From contig NZ_QWFA01000062.1 of assembly GCF_003501885.1 (NCBI RefSeq), positions 1 to 55,116 of the forward strand: a stretch of 55,116 bases of DNA. Direction: 5' to 3'. Shown piece after piece: positions 30,272 through 39,880 of this stretch. A program made the translations under genes and the position numbers. The notes below the pieces were generated by a model, which had not been told where the DNA came from, did no database searches, and saw nothing but the letters and a program-made list of their open reading frames with translations. Origin of the DNA: Streptomyces globisporus. GTDB lineage: Bacteria > Actinomycetota > Actinomycetes > Streptomycetales > Streptomycetaceae. Position 1 is the stretch's first letter. Every line of letters begins with the position of its first letter.

Positions 30272-31942
30272 TTACTTGAAGGAGACCTCGGCGAAGTTCT
30301 CCTGCGTCAGCGGGGAGACCTTCGGCGGGTTGACGTTCTTCGCGAACGCGATGGCCGGGGGCGACGAGGAGATCGGCACGCCCGGGACGTACTCGGCGAT
30401 GGCCTCGTTGGCCTTCTTGTAGGCCTCGGTGCGGCCGGCCGGGTCCGTGATCTCGGAAGCGGCGTTCACGGCGTCGAAGACCTTCTGGTCCTTGAAGCCC
30501 CACTGCTTGTCCGGTCCGGCGAACCAGGTGCCGATGAAGTTGTAGCCGTCGTTGAAGTCACCGGTCCAGCCGAGCATGTGCAGGGCGCAGGAGCCGGCCT
30601 CGGTGGCGTCCAGGTAGTCCGGGGCCCACTTCATGGCCTTCGGCTTGATGGTGATGCCGGCCTTCTCCAGGTCGGCCTTCATCAGCTCGAACATGTCCTG
30701 CGGGGCAGGCATGTACGGGCGGGTGACCTCGGTCGGGTAGCAGAAGTCGATGGAGAGCTTCTCCTCGCCGGCCTGCTTGAGGAGGTCCTTCGCCTTGGCG
30801 GTGTCGAACGGGTAGGTCTTCACCTTGTCCGAGTAGCCGGCGACCGTGTCGGGCATGAACTGGGTCGCGACCTTGCCGCCCTCGGGCAGCTGGGTGTTGA
30901 CGAGGTTCTCGCGGTCGATGGCGTGGGTGATCGCCTGACGGACCTCGGGCTTCTTCAGCGCCGGGTTCGCCGACTGGCTCATGCCGAGGTAGAAGATGTT
31001 GAAGACGTCACGGGTCGGGACCTCGTAACCCTCCTTCTCCAGCGTCGTCACATCGGCCGGCGCGACCAGGTCGTAGCCGTCGATGTCACCCGCCTGGAGC
31101 GCCTGGCGGCGGGTCTCCTCGGTGGAGATGGTGCGGAAGACCAGATTCTTCACCTTGGCCTTGGCGCCCCAGTAGTCGTCGAAGCGCGTCAAGGAGACTT
31201 CCTTGTTGCCCTTGTTCCACTTGGTGATCTTGTACGGGCCGGTTCCGGCGACCGTGCCGGCCTCCTGGCTGTACTTCGGGTACGTGATCGCGTCGCCCTT
31301 GGCGCTCGCGTCCTGCTTCTCGTACTCCTTGATGGCCTTCGGCGAGTGGATCGCGAGCGCCTGGAGGGAGAACCCGCCCGGCAGGTTCGCCGAGGGCTCG
31401 TTCACCTCGATGACGGCCGTGTTCTCGTCCTTGGCGGTGCAGGACTTGTAGTTGGGCTTGGGCGCCTCGGCGTCCTCGTTCTTCGCGAACCCGCCCATGA
31501 TGGTCTGCCAGTAGTAGGAGACCGCGCTGGACTGGTACGTGCCCTTCCAGTTGAACCAGTGGTCGTAGTTCGCGCAGACCGCGGCGGCGTTGAACGCCTC
31601 GCCGTCGTGGAACTTGACGTTCTGGCGGAGGTTGAACGTCCAGACCTTGCCGGCCTCGTCGCTCGACCACTTCTCGGCGAGACCGCCGACGAGCTTGCTG
31701 CCGCCGGGCTCGTGCTCCAGCAGCGCCTCGAAGGCCTGACGCGTGACGCGGAACGTCTCGCCGTCGCTCGCGAGGGCCGGGTCGAGGGAACCGGGGTCAC
31801 CGGCTCCGGCGAAGACGAAGGTGTCCTTGTCGCCCCCCTTGGCGTCACCCCCGTCCCGATCGCTGGAACAGCCCGTGGCGATCAGACCGACAGCGACCGC
31901 TGTCGTGATCGCCCGGACAGCCCGGGACTTGAATATTCGCAT
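30272..31942 (-). CDS. dppA: Peptide ABC transporter substrate-binding lipoprotein
   Basis: 556 residues. Lipoprotein signal MRIFKSRAVRAITT with lipobox IATGC (Cys25). The mature part is a family 5 solute-binding protein: GDPGSLDPALASDG, FNLRQNVKFHDGEAFNAAAV (the signature segment), AGTVAGTGPYKITKW and a C-terminal lobe containing CALHMLGWTGDFNDGYNFIG. It captures di- or oligopeptides outside the membrane for DppBCDF. GGGGTGG precedes the ATG; the 40 upstream residues in the open frame are non-conserved. The promoter region carries a direct repeat (32054-32107). Confidence 0.95.
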   Translation of the reverse strand: MRIFKSRAVRAITTAVAVGLIATGCSSDRDGGDAKGGDKDTFVFAGAGDPGSLDPALASDGETFRVTRQAFEALLEHEPGGSKLVGGLAEKWSSDEAGKVWTFNLRQNVKFHDGEAFNAAAVCANYDHWFNWKGTYQSSAVSYYWQTIMGGFAKNEDAEAPKPNYKSCTAKDENTAVIEVNEPSANLPGGFSLQALAIHSPKAIKEYEKQDASAKGDAITYPKYSQEAGTVAGTGPYKITKWNKGNKEVSLTRFDDYWGAKAKVKNLVFRTISTEETRRQALQAGDIDGYDLVAPADVTTLEKEGYEVPTRDVFNIFYLGMSQSANPALKKPEVRQAITHAIDRENLVNTQLPEGGKVATQFMPDTVAGYSDKVKTYPFDTAKAKDLLKQAGEEKLSIDFCYPTEVTRPYMPAPQDMFELMKADLEKAGITIKPKAMKWAPDYLDATEAGSCALHMLGWTGDFNDGYNFIGTWFAGPDKQWGFKDQKVFDAVNAASEITDPAGRTEAYKKANEAIAEYVPGVPISSSPPAIAFAKNVNPPKVSPLTQENFAEVSFK

Positions 31943-32053
31943 GGGTCCACCCCTGGTTCGCCATGTGGTGAGGTTTGATGGCCGCACACTACAGACGGTG
32001 CCTGCCGCAAGAGAACAGTCCGGATAGCGGTGAGACCTAGTCGAGACCCGGAC

Positions 32054-32107
32054 AGTTAACAAACCGTCCAGTTCCGGGACATCCTCCCGGGGGAAGTTAA
32101 CAAGCCG
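32054..32107. promoter_or_regulatory. Direct repeats upstream of dppA
   Basis: AGTTAACAAACCG at 32054-32066 and AGTTAACAAGCCG at 32095-32107 differ at one base and are 41 bases (about four helical turns) apart, 110-165 bases before the dppA start. Each contains the palindrome GTTAAC. Probable sites for a regulator of peptide uptake. Confidence 0.5.
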
Positions 32108-32176
32108 GACATCGAAGGGTGTTCGACGGAGGGTGACCGAGGGGGGAGCCCTTCCCCGCGATGGGGGTCCTTCGGG

Positions 32177-32965
32177 TCAGCGCGGAAGCGGCGGGTAGCC
32201 GTAGCCCGGGGCGGCGGCCGGAGGCGGGCCCGCGGGGGCGTGGGCCTCGCGGTCGTAGAACGGGCGGGTGTTGGCGCGCAGCCACATGCCGACCGGGTCG
32301 TACTCGTCGGAGAGCGCGACGGTGGAGACCGGCAGCCCCTCGGGGACCGCACCGACCGACTGGCGCATCATCTCGCGCACCGATTCGACGGCGGCGCGGC
32401 CGGTGTCGTAGAGGTCGAGGCCGATCGCGAGATACGGGACGCCGACCGCGGGGTGCACCCAGGCGCGGCGCAGGGAGCGGATCGCGGGGGTGCGGTGGGC
32501 GTTCTGGGTGAGGAGGGCGTAGAACTGCGGGAGCTCGATGGCGGGTTCGCTCAGCCGGAGCGGTCCGGCGGGCAGCCGGTCCAGGCCCGTGGCGATACGG
32601 CGCAGATCGAGCCAGGGGATGCCGACGCCGCCCCCGGGGGCGTGCGGGTTGAGCCAGATGCCCCAGCGGTCGGGGAACAGGGCGCGGGCGATCTCTCGTC
32701 CGGTGACCAGCTCGTGGGCCCGGTTCCAGCCACTGGCGGAGAGCTCCTGGGCGGAGGTGACGCAGGGGGCGTACCCCAGGCCGTCGATCTCCATGTTCCC
32801 GTACTGGGCGTCCGGCGAGCCGGCCGTGCCGTGCCAGAGCAGCATCCAGATCCGGCCCTCGGCGACAGCGGAGAGCAGCTCCTCGTAGGCGTCGTAACGC
32901 CCGGGGGTCACCTGGCGGAGCAGCTGCTCCACCTTTCCGGCCGCCGCGGTGCCTGACGCACTCAC
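32177..32965 (-). CDS. SseB-family protein (first of a pair)
   Basis: 262 residues. It has two SseB-like halves: EELLSAVAEGRIWMLLWHGT and DGLGYAPCVTSAQELSASGW in the first, and AVGVPYLAIGLDLYDTGRAA with DPVGMWLRANTRPFYDREA in the second. SseB was named for serine sensitivity when overproduced in E. coli; the biochemical role is unclear. The GTG at 32965 is chosen since upstream residues are arginine-rich shadow sequence; GAGGGGCGG lies upstream. It ends with a Pro/Ala-rich tail. A paralogue follows upstream on the same strand. Confidence 0.8.
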   Translation of the reverse strand: MSASGTAAAGKVEQLLRQVTPGRYDAYEELLSAVAEGRIWMLLWHGTAGSPDAQYGNMEIDGLGYAPCVTSAQELSASGWNRAHELVTGREIARALFPDRWGIWLNPHAPGGGVGIPWLDLRRIATGLDRLPAGPLRLSEPAIELPQFYALLTQNAHRTPAIRSLRRAWVHPAVGVPYLAIGLDLYDTGRAAVESVREMMRQSVGAVPEGLPVSTVALSDEYDPVGMWLRANTRPFYDREAHAPAGPPPAAAPGYGYPPLPR

Positions 32966-33151
32966 CCTGGGTTCCGCCCCTCGTCGATCCGTCGCAGATC
33001 CGTCGCATTCACGCCATCGCTCCCGGGCACACGGGAGCGACCACGCCATCAAACCAGCTTATGCGCCACTTCAGGGACCGACTTGACGCCATGGTCCCGC
33101 GGCGCCCGGTCCCGAGGCCCTCAGTGGTCCTCGCGCCGGTGAATCCGGCCC

Positions 33152-33943
33152 TCAGTGCCCCTCGCGGCGGTAGAACGGGCGTACCTTCTCCCGCATCCAG
33201 TCGCCCACGAGGTCCTGGGCCACATCGAGGAGAACCAGGTTGACCGGCCACGGCACATGGACCCGGCCGAGCGCCCGGCCGATGGCGTCCATGGGGGCGC
33301 TCTGTCCCGCTCCGTCCCAGGTGGCGAACTCGACGCCGACGAAGAGGACCGGGTCGCCGCCCTCGATGCTGGCCAGCGTCCGGCGGGCGGTGCTCACGAC
33401 TCCGGTGGCCTCGAACTCCTCGGACACGGCGGTGAGGAAATCGACCGGGTCGTGCTGCCAGTCCGGCTCGAACAGCCGGACCCGGCCGCCGGTGGCGGGC
33501 CCGTCCAGGGCGGTGCGGCCCGCCCGGCAGAGCTCGGCGACGGCGGGCGGCGGCAGCGGTATGCCGACGGCGCCGCCCGGGTTCACGGCGATCCCGACCT
33601 GCGGGGGCAGGCCCCGGGCGAAGTCGCGGGCGGGCGCGACGGTGAAGGACATGTGGCTGCCGACGCAGCTGAGGAACTGGGCCTCCGAGCTGAAGACGGG
33701 GACGAAGGCCGCCCCGTCGATCTCCATCATCGGCAGGTCGAGGTCCGCGCTCGCGGGGGTGCCGCCGTTCGGCAGGGGCACCCAGACCGAGCTGCGGCCG
33801 AGCACCTCGACCAGGCGACCGCCCGCGTCCGGGACGCCGAGCGAGGCCGTCAGCACCTCTTCGAGCTCGTTGGCGGGCCACCCCTGCTGGGGTTGGGCCG
33901 GTGCGGGTGCCGGAATGTCCACTGGCTCTGCGCCCTCTCTCAT
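33152..33943 (-). CDS. SseB-family protein (second of a pair)
   Basis: 263 residues with the same layout as its neighbour: NELEEVLTASLGVPDAGG, PMMEIDGAAFVPVFSSEAQF, GIAVNPGGAVGIPLPPPAV, and the C-terminal DWMREKVRPFYRREGH, which matches the WLRANTRPFYDREA end of the adjacent gene. The two are therefore diverged tandem paralogues. A Pro/Ala/Gln stretch (IPAPAPAQPQQGW) starts the protein. Both lie close to the glycine/serine genes downstream. The 140-base gap between the paralogues has no clear element. Confidence 0.82.
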   Translation of the reverse strand: MREGAEPVDIPAPAPAQPQQGWPANELEEVLTASLGVPDAGGRLVEVLGRSSVWVPLPNGGTPASADLDLPMMEIDGAAFVPVFSSEAQFLSCVGSHMSFTVAPARDFARGLPPQVGIAVNPGGAVGIPLPPPAVAELCRAGRTALDGPATGGRVRLFEPDWQHDPVDFLTAVSEEFEATGVVSTARRTLASIEGGDPVLFVGVEFATWDGAGQSAPMDAIGRALGRVHVPWPVNLVLLDVAQDLVGDWMREKVRPFYRREGH

Positions 33944-34011
33944 CCGCCCGGGCCGCGCCGCGGCGGCCCTCTGCTCCGGCCAGCACCCTAACCGCAGCGG
34001 GCGGTGGAAGC

Positions 34012-34686
34012 TCAGGCGTCCGTGAAGGAGATCCGGCGGAGCGCCCCCGCGGCCTCCCGGTCGAGCAGCACCGCGGAGGTGCAGCCGGCGGGCAGCAGCC
34101 CCTGTTCGGTGTCGCGGAGCAGACGGGCCACCGCGTGCCGGTGGCGGGCGAAGGCGTAGCCGGAGACCCCGCGCCCGCGCTCGCGCTGCCCCTGCCGGGC
34201 CACCTCGGGCGTCACGTCGAGCAGGATCAGATGGAAGGTGCGGTCCCGGGCCACCGCGTACCGGGCGAGCCAGCGGCGTACCCAGGTCTGGGTGCCGCAG
34301 TCGTGCACGACGACGGATTCGCCGGAACGCAGGGCCTTGCGGAGGCCGAGGTAGTGCGCGGCGCGGACGAGGGGGCGGTAGAGGGCGTAGGGCAGTAACC
34401 CTGGCACCGCGGCGGCCCAGCTGTCACGGGTGTTCTGGGAGTCGATGGCGCGCCCCTGCACGGCCCGCCGGATCAGGGTGGACTTGCCGCTGCCGGGGAG
34501 CCCGGAGACCACGACGATGTCACCGGCGGTGAGATCGAGGCTGTACGGGCTGTAGCCGGTGCGCCCGCGCAGGTCGCGTACCACCGGCGCACGGGTCTCC
34601 ATCAGCTCCCGCACGGGAGCGCCGCGCCGGGCGGGCACCGCGCCGTGCGCGACCCCCGCGGCCGGTACCGACCGCTGCAACGTCAT
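34012..34686 (-). CDS. P-loop ATP-binding protein, kinase-like
   Basis: 224 residues. A Walker A motif SGLPGSGKSTLIRRAV lies near residues 61-76, a Walker B-like strand SVVVHDCGTQTWVRRWLA near 125 and a second Arg-rich lid segment (TPEVARQGQRERGRGVSGYA) follows, all as in small AAA_33 or adenylate-kinase-like proteins that phosphorylate small molecules. The substrate is unknown. ATG at 34686 has GGGGG six bases upstream, better than the ATG at 34692. The promoter lies in the 34687-34895 gap, shared with the divergent gcv riboswitch transcript. Confidence 0.8.
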   Translation of the reverse strand: MTLQRSVPAAGVAHGAVPARRGAPVRELMETRAPVVRDLRGRTGYSPYSLDLTAGDIVVVSGLPGSGKSTLIRRAVQGRAIDSQNTRDSWAAAVPGLLPYALYRPLVRAAHYLGLRKALRSGESVVVHDCGTQTWVRRWLARYAVARDRTFHLILLDVTPEVARQGQRERGRGVSGYAFARHRHAVARLLRDTEQGLLPAGCTSAVLLDREAAGALRRISFTDA

Positions 34687-34895
34687 CGCCATCCCCCTGC
34701 TGTCGGGTCTCGCCCATCTGCTTCTGAAGTGTAAAGAAAAGGCAATGCGGCACAACCGACATCGGACCCGCCGTCCGGATCATGCCCTGATCGCGGTGCT
34801 TCGCGTCCCCGGAGAACGGAGTGGAGACCGGACCCCCCACTCCCGCCCGATGCGTGCGATGATGACCCCGCCAACTGCATACCGGCCGTTCGAAT

Positions 34896-35125
34896 CCGCG
34901 CGGGAGAGTTCCGGCCACAGTGTGAGCCGGGCGCCGAAGGAGCAAGATCCTCCCTTGAATCTCTCAGGCCCCGTACCGCGTGGATGAGGCAGATCTGAAA
35001 AGCGAGTCGCCCCGCGACTCCACCCAAGGTGCAAGCCGAGCCCCCTGAACCGGGGCGCCCTCCAGGGGCATACCCCGCCAGGGGCTATCGGCGAACCTCT
35101 CAGGTTCCGATGACAGATGGGGAGG
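34896..35125 (+). promoter_or_regulatory. Tandem glycine riboswitch of gcvT
   Basis: Two aptamers. The first has GGGAGAG at 34902-34908, CCGAAGGAGCAA at 34934-34945 and AATCTCTCAGG at 34958-34968, closed by CCGCG arms. The second has CCAAGGTGCAAGCC at 35024-35037, AACCTCTCAGG at 35094-35104 and the GACAGATGGGG end at 35112-35122. These are the conserved glycine-binding elements. Glycine would turn on gcvT, 44 bases downstream. The boundaries are approximate to about 10 bases; the expression platform is not obvious but a run GATTTTCC follows the second aptamer. Confidence 0.93.
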
Positions 35126-35165
35126 ATTTTCCGTCCTGACGTCGTCATGCCCTGGAGCCATGCCC

Positions 35166-36290
35166 ATGAGCACTGCCCCCCGTCTCACCGCCCTCGACGC
35201 GCTGCACCGCTCGCTCGGCGCCACCATGACCGACTTCGCGGGCTGGGACATGCCCCTGCGGTACGCCAGCGAGCGCGACGAGCACAACGCCGTACGCACC
35301 CGGGCCGGTCTCTTCGACCTCTCCCACATGGGCGAGATCACCGTCACCGGGCCCGAGGCCGCCGCCTTCCTGAGCTACGCGCTGGTGGGCAACATCGCCA
35401 CCGTCGGCAACGGCCGGGCCCGCTACACGATGATCGTCCAGGAGGACGGCGGGATCGTGGACGACCTGATCGTCTACCGGTTGGGAGAGACCGGGGCCGC
35501 CGAATACATGGTGGTCGCCAACGCGGGCAACGCCCAGATCGTGCTGGACGCGCTGACCGGGCGCGTCGGCGGCTTCGACGCCGAGGTGCGCGACGACCGG
35601 GACGCCTACGCGCTGCTCGCGGTCCAGGGCCCGGAGTCCCCCGCGATCATGAAGGCAGTCACCGACGCCGACCTGGACGGGCTGAAGTACTACGCGGGCC
35701 TGCCGGGCACGGTCGCCGGGGTGCCGGCGCTCATCGCCCGTACCGGCTACACCGGCGAGGACGGCTTCGAGCTGTTCGTCGCGCCCGAGCACGCCGAGCA
35801 GCTGTGGCGGGCGCTGACCGAGGCCGGCGCGCCGCACGGCCTGATCCCGTGCGGGCTCTCCTGCCGGGACACGCTGCGCCTGGAGGCGGGCATGCCGCTG
35901 TACGGGCACGAGCTGACGACTGCGCTGACCCCGTTCGACGCGGGTCTGGGCCGGGTCGTGAAGTTCGAGAAGGAGGGCGACTTCGTCGGCCGCGAGGCGC
36001 TGCAGGCCGCCGCCGAGCGCGCCGAGACCGCCCCGCCGCGCAAGCTGGTCGGCCTGATCGCCGAGGGCCGCCGGGTCCCGCGCGCCGGTTTCCCGGTTGT
36101 CGCGGACGGCAAGGTGATCGGTGAGGTCACCTCCGGCGCCCCCTCCCCCACCCTGGGCAAGCCGATCGCCATGGCCTACGTGGACGCGGCCTTCGCCGCG
36201 CCGGGCACCGAGGGCGTGGGCGTGGACATCCGGGGCACGCACGAGCCGTACGAGGTCGTCGCGCTGCCGTTCTACAAGCGCCAGAAGTGA
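35166..36290 (+). CDS. gcvT: Glycine cleavage system T protein (aminomethyltransferase)
   Basis: 374 residues. GcvT takes the aminomethyl group from the lipoyl arm of GcvH and transfers the one-carbon unit to tetrahydrofolate, releasing ammonia. Conserved blocks: FAGWDMPLRY, GLFDLSHMGEI, GIVDDLIVYR, RTGYTGEDGFELF (folate-site segment), LRLEAGMPLYGHEL and the C-terminal domain ending PYEVVALPFYKRQK. ATG at 35166 has GGAG eight bases upstream, while ATG 35160 is too close to it. Controlled by the upstream glycine riboswitch. GcvP is not in this window. Confidence 0.96.
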   Translation: MSTAPRLTALDALHRSLGATMTDFAGWDMPLRYASERDEHNAVRTRAGLFDLSHMGEITVTGPEAAAFLSYALVGNIATVGNGRARYTMIVQEDGGIVDDLIVYRLGETGAAEYMVVANAGNAQIVLDALTGRVGGFDAEVRDDRDAYALLAVQGPESPAIMKAVTDADLDGLKYYAGLPGTVAGVPALIARTGYTGEDGFELFVAPEHAEQLWRALTEAGAPHGLIPCGLSCRDTLRLEAGMPLYGHELTTALTPFDAGLGRVVKFEKEGDFVGREALQAAAERAETAPPRKLVGLIAEGRRVPRAGFPVVADGKVIGEVTSGAPSPTLGKPIAMAYVDAAFAAPGTEGVGVDIRGTHEPYEVVALPFYKRQK

Positions 36291-36422
36291 TATCCCGGAG
36301 GGAACGGCGCATTCCGGGCCCTCCTCACCGGCACGCAGGCGTCACGGAAGTGACGTACCTCCGTCTCACACCGCAAGACCACCGTTCATCAGCACTCCCC
36401 CGCGTACAGGAGAATTCAGGTC

Positions 36423-36800
36423 ATGAGCAACCCCCAGCAGCTGCGGTACAGCAAGGAGCACGAGTGGCTGTCGGCCCTCGAGGACGGCGTGGCCACCATC
36501 GGCATCACGGAGTACGCGGCCAACGCGCTCGGTGACGTCGTCTACGCCCAGCTCCCGGAGGTCGGTGACACGGTGACCGCGGGCGAGACCTGCGGCGAAC
36601 TGGAGTCGACCAAGTCCGTCAGCGATCTGTACTCGCCGGTGACCGGCGAGGTGACGGCGGCCAACCAGGACGTCGTGGACGACCCCTCGCTGGTGAACTC
36701 CGCTCCCTTCGAGGGCGGCTGGCTGTTCAAGGTGCGCGTCGCGGAGGAGCCGGCCGATCTGCTCTCCGCCGACGAGTACACCGCGTTCTCCGGCAACTGA
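36423..36800 (+). CDS. gcvH: Glycine cleavage system H protein
   Basis: 125 residues, full length. It shuttles the aminomethyl intermediate on lipoylated Lys64, visible in [17 protein letters not shown]. The opening YSKEHEWL and [19 protein letters not shown] are family hallmarks. AGGAG lies about ten bases before the ATG. The 132-base gap after gcvT holds a small hairpin (GGAGGG at 36297-36302 against CCCTCC at 36319-36324). Confidence 0.97.
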
Positions 36801-36819
36801 GACCTTAAGGGACCCCCTG

Positions 36820-38079
36820 ATGTCGCTTCTGAACTCCTCCCTCCACGAGCTGGACCCGGACGTCGCCGCCGCCGTCGACGCCGAGCTCCACCGTCAGCAG
36901 TCCACCCTCGAAATGATCGCCTCGGAGAACTTCGCTCCGGTCGCCGTCATGGAGGCGCAGGGCTCCGTCCTCACCAACAAGTACGCCGAGGGCTACCCCG
37001 GCCGCCGCTACTACGGCGGCTGTGAGCACGTCGACGTCGTCGAGCAGATCGCGATCGACCGGATCAAGGCCCTGTTCGGCGCCGAGGCCGCGAACGTGCA
37101 GCCGCACTCCGGTGCGCAGGCGAACGCGGCCGCGATGTTCGCGCTGCTGAAGCCGGGCGACACGATCATGGGCCTGAACCTGGCCCACGGCGGTCACCTG
37201 ACCCACGGCATGAAGATCAACTTCTCCGGCAAGCTCTACAACGTGGTCCCGTACCACGTCGACGAGACCGGTGTCGTGGACATGGAGGAGGTCGAGCGCC
37301 TCGCCAAGGAGTCCCAGCCGAAGCTGATCGTGGCCGGCTGGTCCGCCTACCCGCGCCAGCTGGACTTCGCCGCCTTCCGCCGGATCGCGGACGAGGTCGG
37401 CGCGTACCTGATGGTCGACATGGCGCACTTCGCGGGCCTGGTCGCGGCCGGGCTGCACCCCAACCCGGTGCCGCACGCCCACGTCGTCACCACCACCACG
37501 CACAAGACCCTCGGCGGTCCGCGCGGTGGCGTGATCCTCTCCACCCAGGAGCTCGCCAAGAAGATCAACTCGGCGGTCTTCCCGGGTCAGCAGGGCGGTC
37601 CGCTGGAGCACGTGATCGCGGCGAAGGCGGTCTCGTTCAAGGTCGCGGCGGGCGAGGAGTTCAAGGAGCGCCAGCAGCGCACCCTGGACGGCGCCCGGAT
37701 CCTGGCCGAGCGCCTGGTCCAGCCGGACGTCACCGAGGTGGGCGTCTCCGTCCTCTCCGGCGGCACCGACGTGCACCTGGTCCTGGTCGACCTGCGCAAC
37801 TCCGAGCTGGACGGCCAGCAGGCCGAGGACCGGCTCCACGAGCTGGGCATCACGGTCAACCGGAACGCCATCCCGAACGACCCGCGTCCCCCGATGGTCA
37901 CCTCGGGGCTGCGGATCGGCACCCCGGCGCTGGCCACCCGCGGCTTCGGCGCCGAGGACTTCGCGGAGGTCGCGGAGATCATCGCGGCCGCCCTCAAGCC
38001 GTCGTACGACGCGGACGACCTCAAGGGCCGCGTCGCCGCGCTGGCCGAGAAGTTCCCGCTGTACCCCGGCCTGAAGTAG
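36820..38079 (+). CDS. glyA: Serine hydroxymethyltransferase
   Basis: 419 residues, a PLP enzyme that interconverts serine and glycine with tetrahydrofolate. [40 protein letters not shown] and the PLP lysine K229 in [14 protein letters not shown] are all intact. It starts 20 bases after gcvH with AAGGGA upstream, so gcvT-gcvH-glyA behave as one unit that splits glycine and rebuilds serine. A strong terminator follows. Confidence 0.98.
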   Translation: MSLLNSSLHELDPDVAAAVDAELHRQQSTLEMIASENFAPVAVMEAQGSVLTNKYAEGYPGRRYYGGCEHVDVVEQIAIDRIKALFGAEAANVQPHSGAQANAAAMFALLKPGDTIMGLNLAHGGHLTHGMKINFSGKLYNVVPYHVDETGVVDMEEVERLAKESQPKLIVAGWSAYPRQLDFAAFRRIADEVGAYLMVDMAHFAGLVAAGLHPNPVPHAHVVTTTTHKTLGGPRGGVILSTQELAKKINSAVFPGQQGGPLEHVIAAKAVSFKVAAGEEFKERQQRTLDGARILAERLVQPDVTEVGVSVLSGGTDVHLVLVDLRNSELDGQQAEDRLHELGITVNRNAIPNDPRPPMVTSGLRIGTPALATRGFGAEDFAEVAEIIAAALKPSYDADDLKGRVAALAEKFPLYPGLK

Positions 38080-38107
38080 CACCTGGCCTGCGGTTCCGCG
38101 CATCCGG

Positions 38108-38152
38108 ACGGGGCACCGCGCACACTGGAGAAAAGTGAGCGCGGTGCCCCGT
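38108..38152. terminator. Terminator after glyA
   Basis: ACGGGGCACCGCGC at 38108-38121 pairs exactly with GCGCGGTGCCCCGT at 38139-38152, with an inner CACT/AGTG stem, followed by TTCCTTG. It separates the gcv-glyA unit from sdaA. Confidence 0.9.
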
Positions 38153-38250
38153 TCCTTGCCCCCGACAGTCCTTCTCATCCCGCTTGCCCCGCTTGTCCCG
38201 CACCACCCAGGCAGACAACGGCGTCTTCCCACCCCCCAAGGAGTCCTCCC

Positions 38251-39636
38251 GTGGCCATCTCGGTCTTCGACCTCTTCTCGGTCGGTATCGGCCCCTCCAG
38301 CTCCCACACGGTGGGACCGATGCGCGCCGCCCGGATGTTCGCGCGCCGCCTCAAGAACGAGGGCCTGCTCGCGCACACCGCCTCGATACGGGCCGAGCTG
38401 TACGGCTCACTCGGCGCGACCGGCCACGGGCACGGGACACCGAAGGCGGTCCTGCTCGGCCTGGAGGGCGAGTCCCCGCAGACGGTCGACGTGGAGGGCG
38501 CCGACACCCGCGTGGAGGAGATCCGCTCCACCGGCCGGATCAACCTGCTGGGCATGCACGAGATCCCGTTCGCCTTCGACGACGACCTGGTCCTGCACCG
38601 CCGCAAGGCGCTCCCGTACCACGCCAACGGCATGACGATCTTCGCGTACGACACCGAGGGCGCCCCGGTCCTGGAGAAGACGTACTACTCGGTCGGCGGC
38701 GGCTTCGTGGTCGACGAGGACGCGGTGGCCGGGGAGAACCCGATCGTCCCGGACGACACGGTCCTCAAACACCCCTTCCGCACCGGCGACGAACTTCTGC
38801 GGCTCTCCCGCGAGACGGGCCTGTCCATCTCCTCGATGATGCTGGAGAACGAGCTGGCCTGGCGCACCGAGGCGGAGATCCGCTCCGGTCTGCTGGACAT
38901 CTGGCGCGTCATGCAGGCCTGCGTCTCGCGCGGTATGTCGCGCGAGGGCATCCTCCCCGGCGGCCTGAAGGTCCGCCGCCGCGCCGCGAACTCGGCCCGC
39001 CAGCTGCGCGCCGAGGGCGACCCGCAGGCCCACGCGATGGAGTGGATCACCCTCTACGCGATGGCGGTCAACGAAGAGAACGCGGCGGGTGGCCGCGTCG
39101 TCACCGCCCCCACGAACGGCGCGGCGGGCATCATCCCGGCCGTCCTGCACTACTACATGAACTTCGCGTCCCACGGCTGCACCGAGGCGGAGAAGGAGGA
39201 CAGCGTCGTCCGCTTCCTCCTCGCGGCGGGCGCGATCGGCCTCCTCTTCAAGGAGAACGCCTCGATCTCCGGCGCGGAGGTCGGCTGCCAGGGCGAGGTC
39301 GGCTCGGCCTGCTCGATGGCGGCCGGCGCCCTGGCCGAGGTCCTCGGCGGCTCCCCCGAGCAGGTGGAGAACGCCGCCGAGATCGGCATGGAGCACAACC
39401 TGGGCCTGACCTGCGACCCGGTCGGCGGCCTCGTCCAGATCCCCTGCATCGAGCGCAACGGCATGGCGGCGGTGAAGGCGGTCACGGCGGCGCGGATGGC
39501 GCTGCGGGGCGACGGCAGCCACAAGGTCTCCCTCGACAAGGTCATCAAGACCATGAAGGAGACCGGGGCGGACATGAGCGTGAAGTACAAGGAGACGGCG
39601 CGGGGCGGGCTCGCGGTGAATATCATCGAGTGCTAG
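38251..39636 (+). CDS. sdaA: L-serine ammonia-lyase, iron-sulfur type
   Basis: 461 residues, the single-chain form with beta and alpha domains fused. It deaminates L-serine to pyruvate using a [4Fe-4S] cluster. [20 protein letters not shown] opens the protein. The cluster and catalytic cysteines are in [40 protein letters not shown], and the C-terminal NIIEC whose last Cys occupies the active site in homologues. GTG start with AAGGAG seven bases upstream. Placed after gcv-glyA, it drains serine to pyruvate. Confidence 0.96.
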   Translation: MAISVFDLFSVGIGPSSSHTVGPMRAARMFARRLKNEGLLAHTASIRAELYGSLGATGHGHGTPKAVLLGLEGESPQTVDVEGADTRVEEIRSTGRINLLGMHEIPFAFDDDLVLHRRKALPYHANGMTIFAYDTEGAPVLEKTYYSVGGGFVVDEDAVAGENPIVPDDTVLKHPFRTGDELLRLSRETGLSISSMMLENELAWRTEAEIRSGLLDIWRVMQACVSRGMSREGILPGGLKVRRRAANSARQLRAEGDPQAHAMEWITLYAMAVNEENAAGGRVVTAPTNGAAGIIPAVLHYYMNFASHGCTEAEKEDSVVRFLLAAGAIGLLFKENASISGAEVGCQGEVGSACSMAAGALAEVLGGSPEQVENAAEIGMEHNLGLTCDPVGGLVQIPCIERNGMAAVKAVTAARMALRGDGSHKVSLDKVIKTMKETGADMSVKYKETARGGLAVNIIEC

Positions 39637-39642
39637 GCATAC

Positions 39643-39687
39643 AGGCCCTGGCCAGTGCTCTTCTATCTTTCAGCGCTGTCAGGGCCT
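39643..39687. terminator. Possible terminator after sdaA
   Basis: AGGCCCTG at 39643-39650 is the exact reverse complement of CAGGGCCT at 39680-39687, seven bases past the sdaA stop, with a 29-base loop containing partly pairing sequence. Weaker than the other stems in the window. Confidence 0.4.
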
Positions 39688-39707
39688 TCCCTGCCTCCAC
39701 AGCGGAA

Positions 39708-39769
39708 AATCCCTGAAATCTCCCTGGGACAGACGTGAAAGTCCCTGAGATGTCCCTGGGGTGTCCCTG
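39708..39769. repeat. Phased TCCCTG repeats at the core/accessory boundary
   Basis: TCCCTG starts at 39710, 39721, 39742, 39753 and 39764, that is at spacings 11, 21, 11 and 11 bases. Two 21-base blocks, 39708-39728 and 39740-39760, match at 18 positions. All copies face the same way and the same side of the helix. Function unknown; possible arm-type or regulator binding sites. Confidence 0.7.
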
Positions 39770-39880
39770 CCGATACCTCGCTCCCGGCGGCGCCCTGGCC
39801 GCCCGCCGTCGTACTCGGTGCCCTGAGGCACCTCCTGGCATGGAGTGCGCCAGTGCACGCATGCTCGAGCTGCGTCGTGT

